Under the pieces are notes generated by a model that was given only the letters and a program-made list of their open reading frames with translations, was not told where the DNA came from and searched no databases. Both the position numbers and the translations under genes were made by a program. A stretch of DNA of 24,255 bases from Bacteroides sp. CAG:1076. GTDB taxonomy: Bacteria > Bacteroidota > Bacteroidia > Bacteroidales > Bacteroidaceae. The stretch is taken from positions 21,604 to 45,858 of the forward strand of contig HF993224.1 of the NCBI GenBank assembly GCA_000436795.1, written 5' to 3'. This document shows positions 23,324-24,255 of this stretch, in pieces. Each line of letters opens with the position of its first letter. Position 1 is the stretch's first letter.

Positions 23324-24255
23324 TTAGTCGAAGCTGCCGTAACGGGTAGGCAACAACTTGCGGTCGCCCAACGTATTGTCTACACGTGCGACATTAATCC
23401 AGAACTTATTTTCGCGAACACTTTCCGTAGGATATACTGCCTTTTCGCGGCTATACATATGCTGCCACTTATTGCTTACCGCTTCATATTCCGGATGCGG
23501 GGCATTAACCAGCACATTGTCTTCCTTCGAAGCATCACCGCTTTTGATTTCCTCTATTTCATGCCAGATGCTGAGCATGGTTTCGATAAAATTATCCAAC
23601 TCATACAAACTTTCACTTTCCGTAGGTTCAATCATCAATGTACCATGCACAGGGAAGGAGAGAGTAGGAGCATGATAACCGTAATCCATCAGTCTTTTGG
23701 CAATATCATTCTCGGTGATGCCACTTTCTTCGTGAATCTTTCTGCATTCCAGAATCATCTCATGTCCTACAAATCCATTGGTTCCGCGGTAAACCGTACC
23801 ATACGTATCATTCAGCGAGGCTGCAAGATAATTTGCATTCAGAATTGCTGTCTTGGTAGCCCTTTCAAGTCCTTCAGCCCCCATCATGCAAATATAAGCA
23901 TACGTAATAGGCAAGATACCTGCACTACCGTAAGGAGCAGCAGAAACCTCATTCTGTTCGTTGCCGAAGAGTGCATGTCCCGGGAGGAACGGAATCAGAT
24001 GCTTGGCCACACATACCGGACCTACACCCGGGCCGCCGCCGCCGTGAGGGCTGGCAAACGTCTTGTGCAAATTCAGGTGACACACATCAGCACCGATAGT
24101 ACCCGGATTAGTCAGTCCAACTTGCGCATTCATGTTGGCACCATCCATATATACCTGAGCACCGCAACGATGAATGATCTTACAAATCTCGGCAATATCA
24201 CTTTCGAAAATACCATGAGTAGACGGATAAGTAATCATCAGCGCAGCAAGCTGAT
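23324..24255 (-). CDS. gcvP: Glycine dehydrogenase (decarboxylating), C-terminal part; 5' end beyond right edge
   Basis: The P protein of the glycine cleavage system, a PLP enzyme that decarboxylates glycine and passes the aminomethyl group to the H protein lipoyl arm. The visible 309 codons, about the last third of a protein of some 950 residues, run in without a start; the frame continues past the edge as [17 protein letters not shown], so the ATG at 24238 is internal. The PLP-binding lysine (codon 24062-24064) lies in [18 protein letters not shown], followed by the Gly-rich loop. [14 protein letters not shown] and [23 protein letters not shown] are also diagnostic. The stop TAA is at 23324-23326, close to the shared terminator. 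Confidence 0.96.
   Translation of the reverse strand, partial: QLAALMITYPSTHGIFESDIAEICKIIHRCGAQVYMDGANMNAQVGLTNPGTIGADVCHLNLHKTFASPHGGGGPGVGPVCVAKHLIPFLPGHALFGNEQNEVSAAPYGSAGILPITYAYICMMGAEGLERATKTAILNANYLAASLNDTYGTVYRGTNGFVGHEMILECRKIHEESGITENDIAKRLMDYGYHAPTLSFPVHGTLMIEPTESESLYELDNFIETMLSIWHEIEEIKSGDASKEDNVLVNAPHPEYEAVSNKWQHMYSREKAVYPTESVRENKFWINVARVDNTLGDRKLLPTRYGSFD

Noticed and set aside
24236..24238. ATG near the right edge as start of gcvP
   Set aside because: The frame continues upstream with QLAAL, the conserved GcvP residues before MITYPSTHG, so this Met is internal.

Overview
The window is a stretch of a Bacteroidota chromosome, most likely order Bacteroidales, family Bacteroidaceae. 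The basis is the protein families (a DUF4286/RuvC pair, a DUF4836 lipoprotein, NupG-like MFS and FadD-like sequences of Bacteroides type), the gene order of the ATP synthase operon (beta and epsilon first), A-rich leaders in place of Shine-Dalgarno sites, and several TAnnTTTG -7 boxes typical of Bacteroides promoters. I see no tRNA, rRNA, CRISPR array, insertion sequence or prophage. Most genes are ordinary chromosomal genes.

Layout. (1) 1-2412, minus: the first 804 codons of a UvrD/AddA-like helicase that runs off the left edge. (2) 2563-4226, minus: an AMP-forming acyl-CoA ligase whose reading frame is broken at 2700-2702, so that its last 45 codons lie in another frame. A nested palindromic terminator (2497-2556) separates it from the helicase. 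(3) 4380-8720, plus: a tight run of DUF4286, ruvC, a lipoprotein pullulanase (pulA) and a double-NBD ATPase resembling ModF. (4) 8721-9157: a 437-bp gene-free region with two interleaved 10-bp inverted repeats, three copies of a TTTTGTACAAA palindrome spaced exactly 21 bp apart, and a promoter. (5) 9158-15551, plus: a NupG-like MFS permease, a DUF151 nuclease with a UVR motif, rsmE, a DUF4836 lipoprotein, an ABC ATPase, a FtsX/MacB-like permease and yjbQ, ending at a strong terminator. (6) 15976-23245, plus: the complete F1Fo ATP synthase operon in the order atpD, atpC, a four-helix membrane protein, atpB, atpE, atpF, atpH, atpA, atpG. (7) 23324 to the right edge, minus: the C-terminal third of glycine dehydrogenase (gcvP), convergent with atpG across a bidirectional terminator.

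How the genes work together. The ATP synthase operon encodes all eight subunits. The c-subunit residues point to proton rather than sodium coupling. The four-helix protein occupies the AtpI position and may help c-ring or Fo assembly. The DUF4836 lipoprotein, ATPase and permease are nearly abutting and probably form one envelope-associated system of unknown substrate. The other multigene runs mix housekeeping functions (Holliday junction resolution, rRNA methylation) with transport and glycan degradation, and imply co-transcription more than a shared pathway.

The most unusual observations are the 3' frameshift in the acyl-CoA ligase, the helically phased palindromes and interleaved repeats in 8721-9157, and the 80-bp overlap of the AtpI-position gene with atpB. 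I did not find a convincing wholly new system. The DUF4836/ABC/permease set and the structured intergenic region are the best candidates for follow-up.
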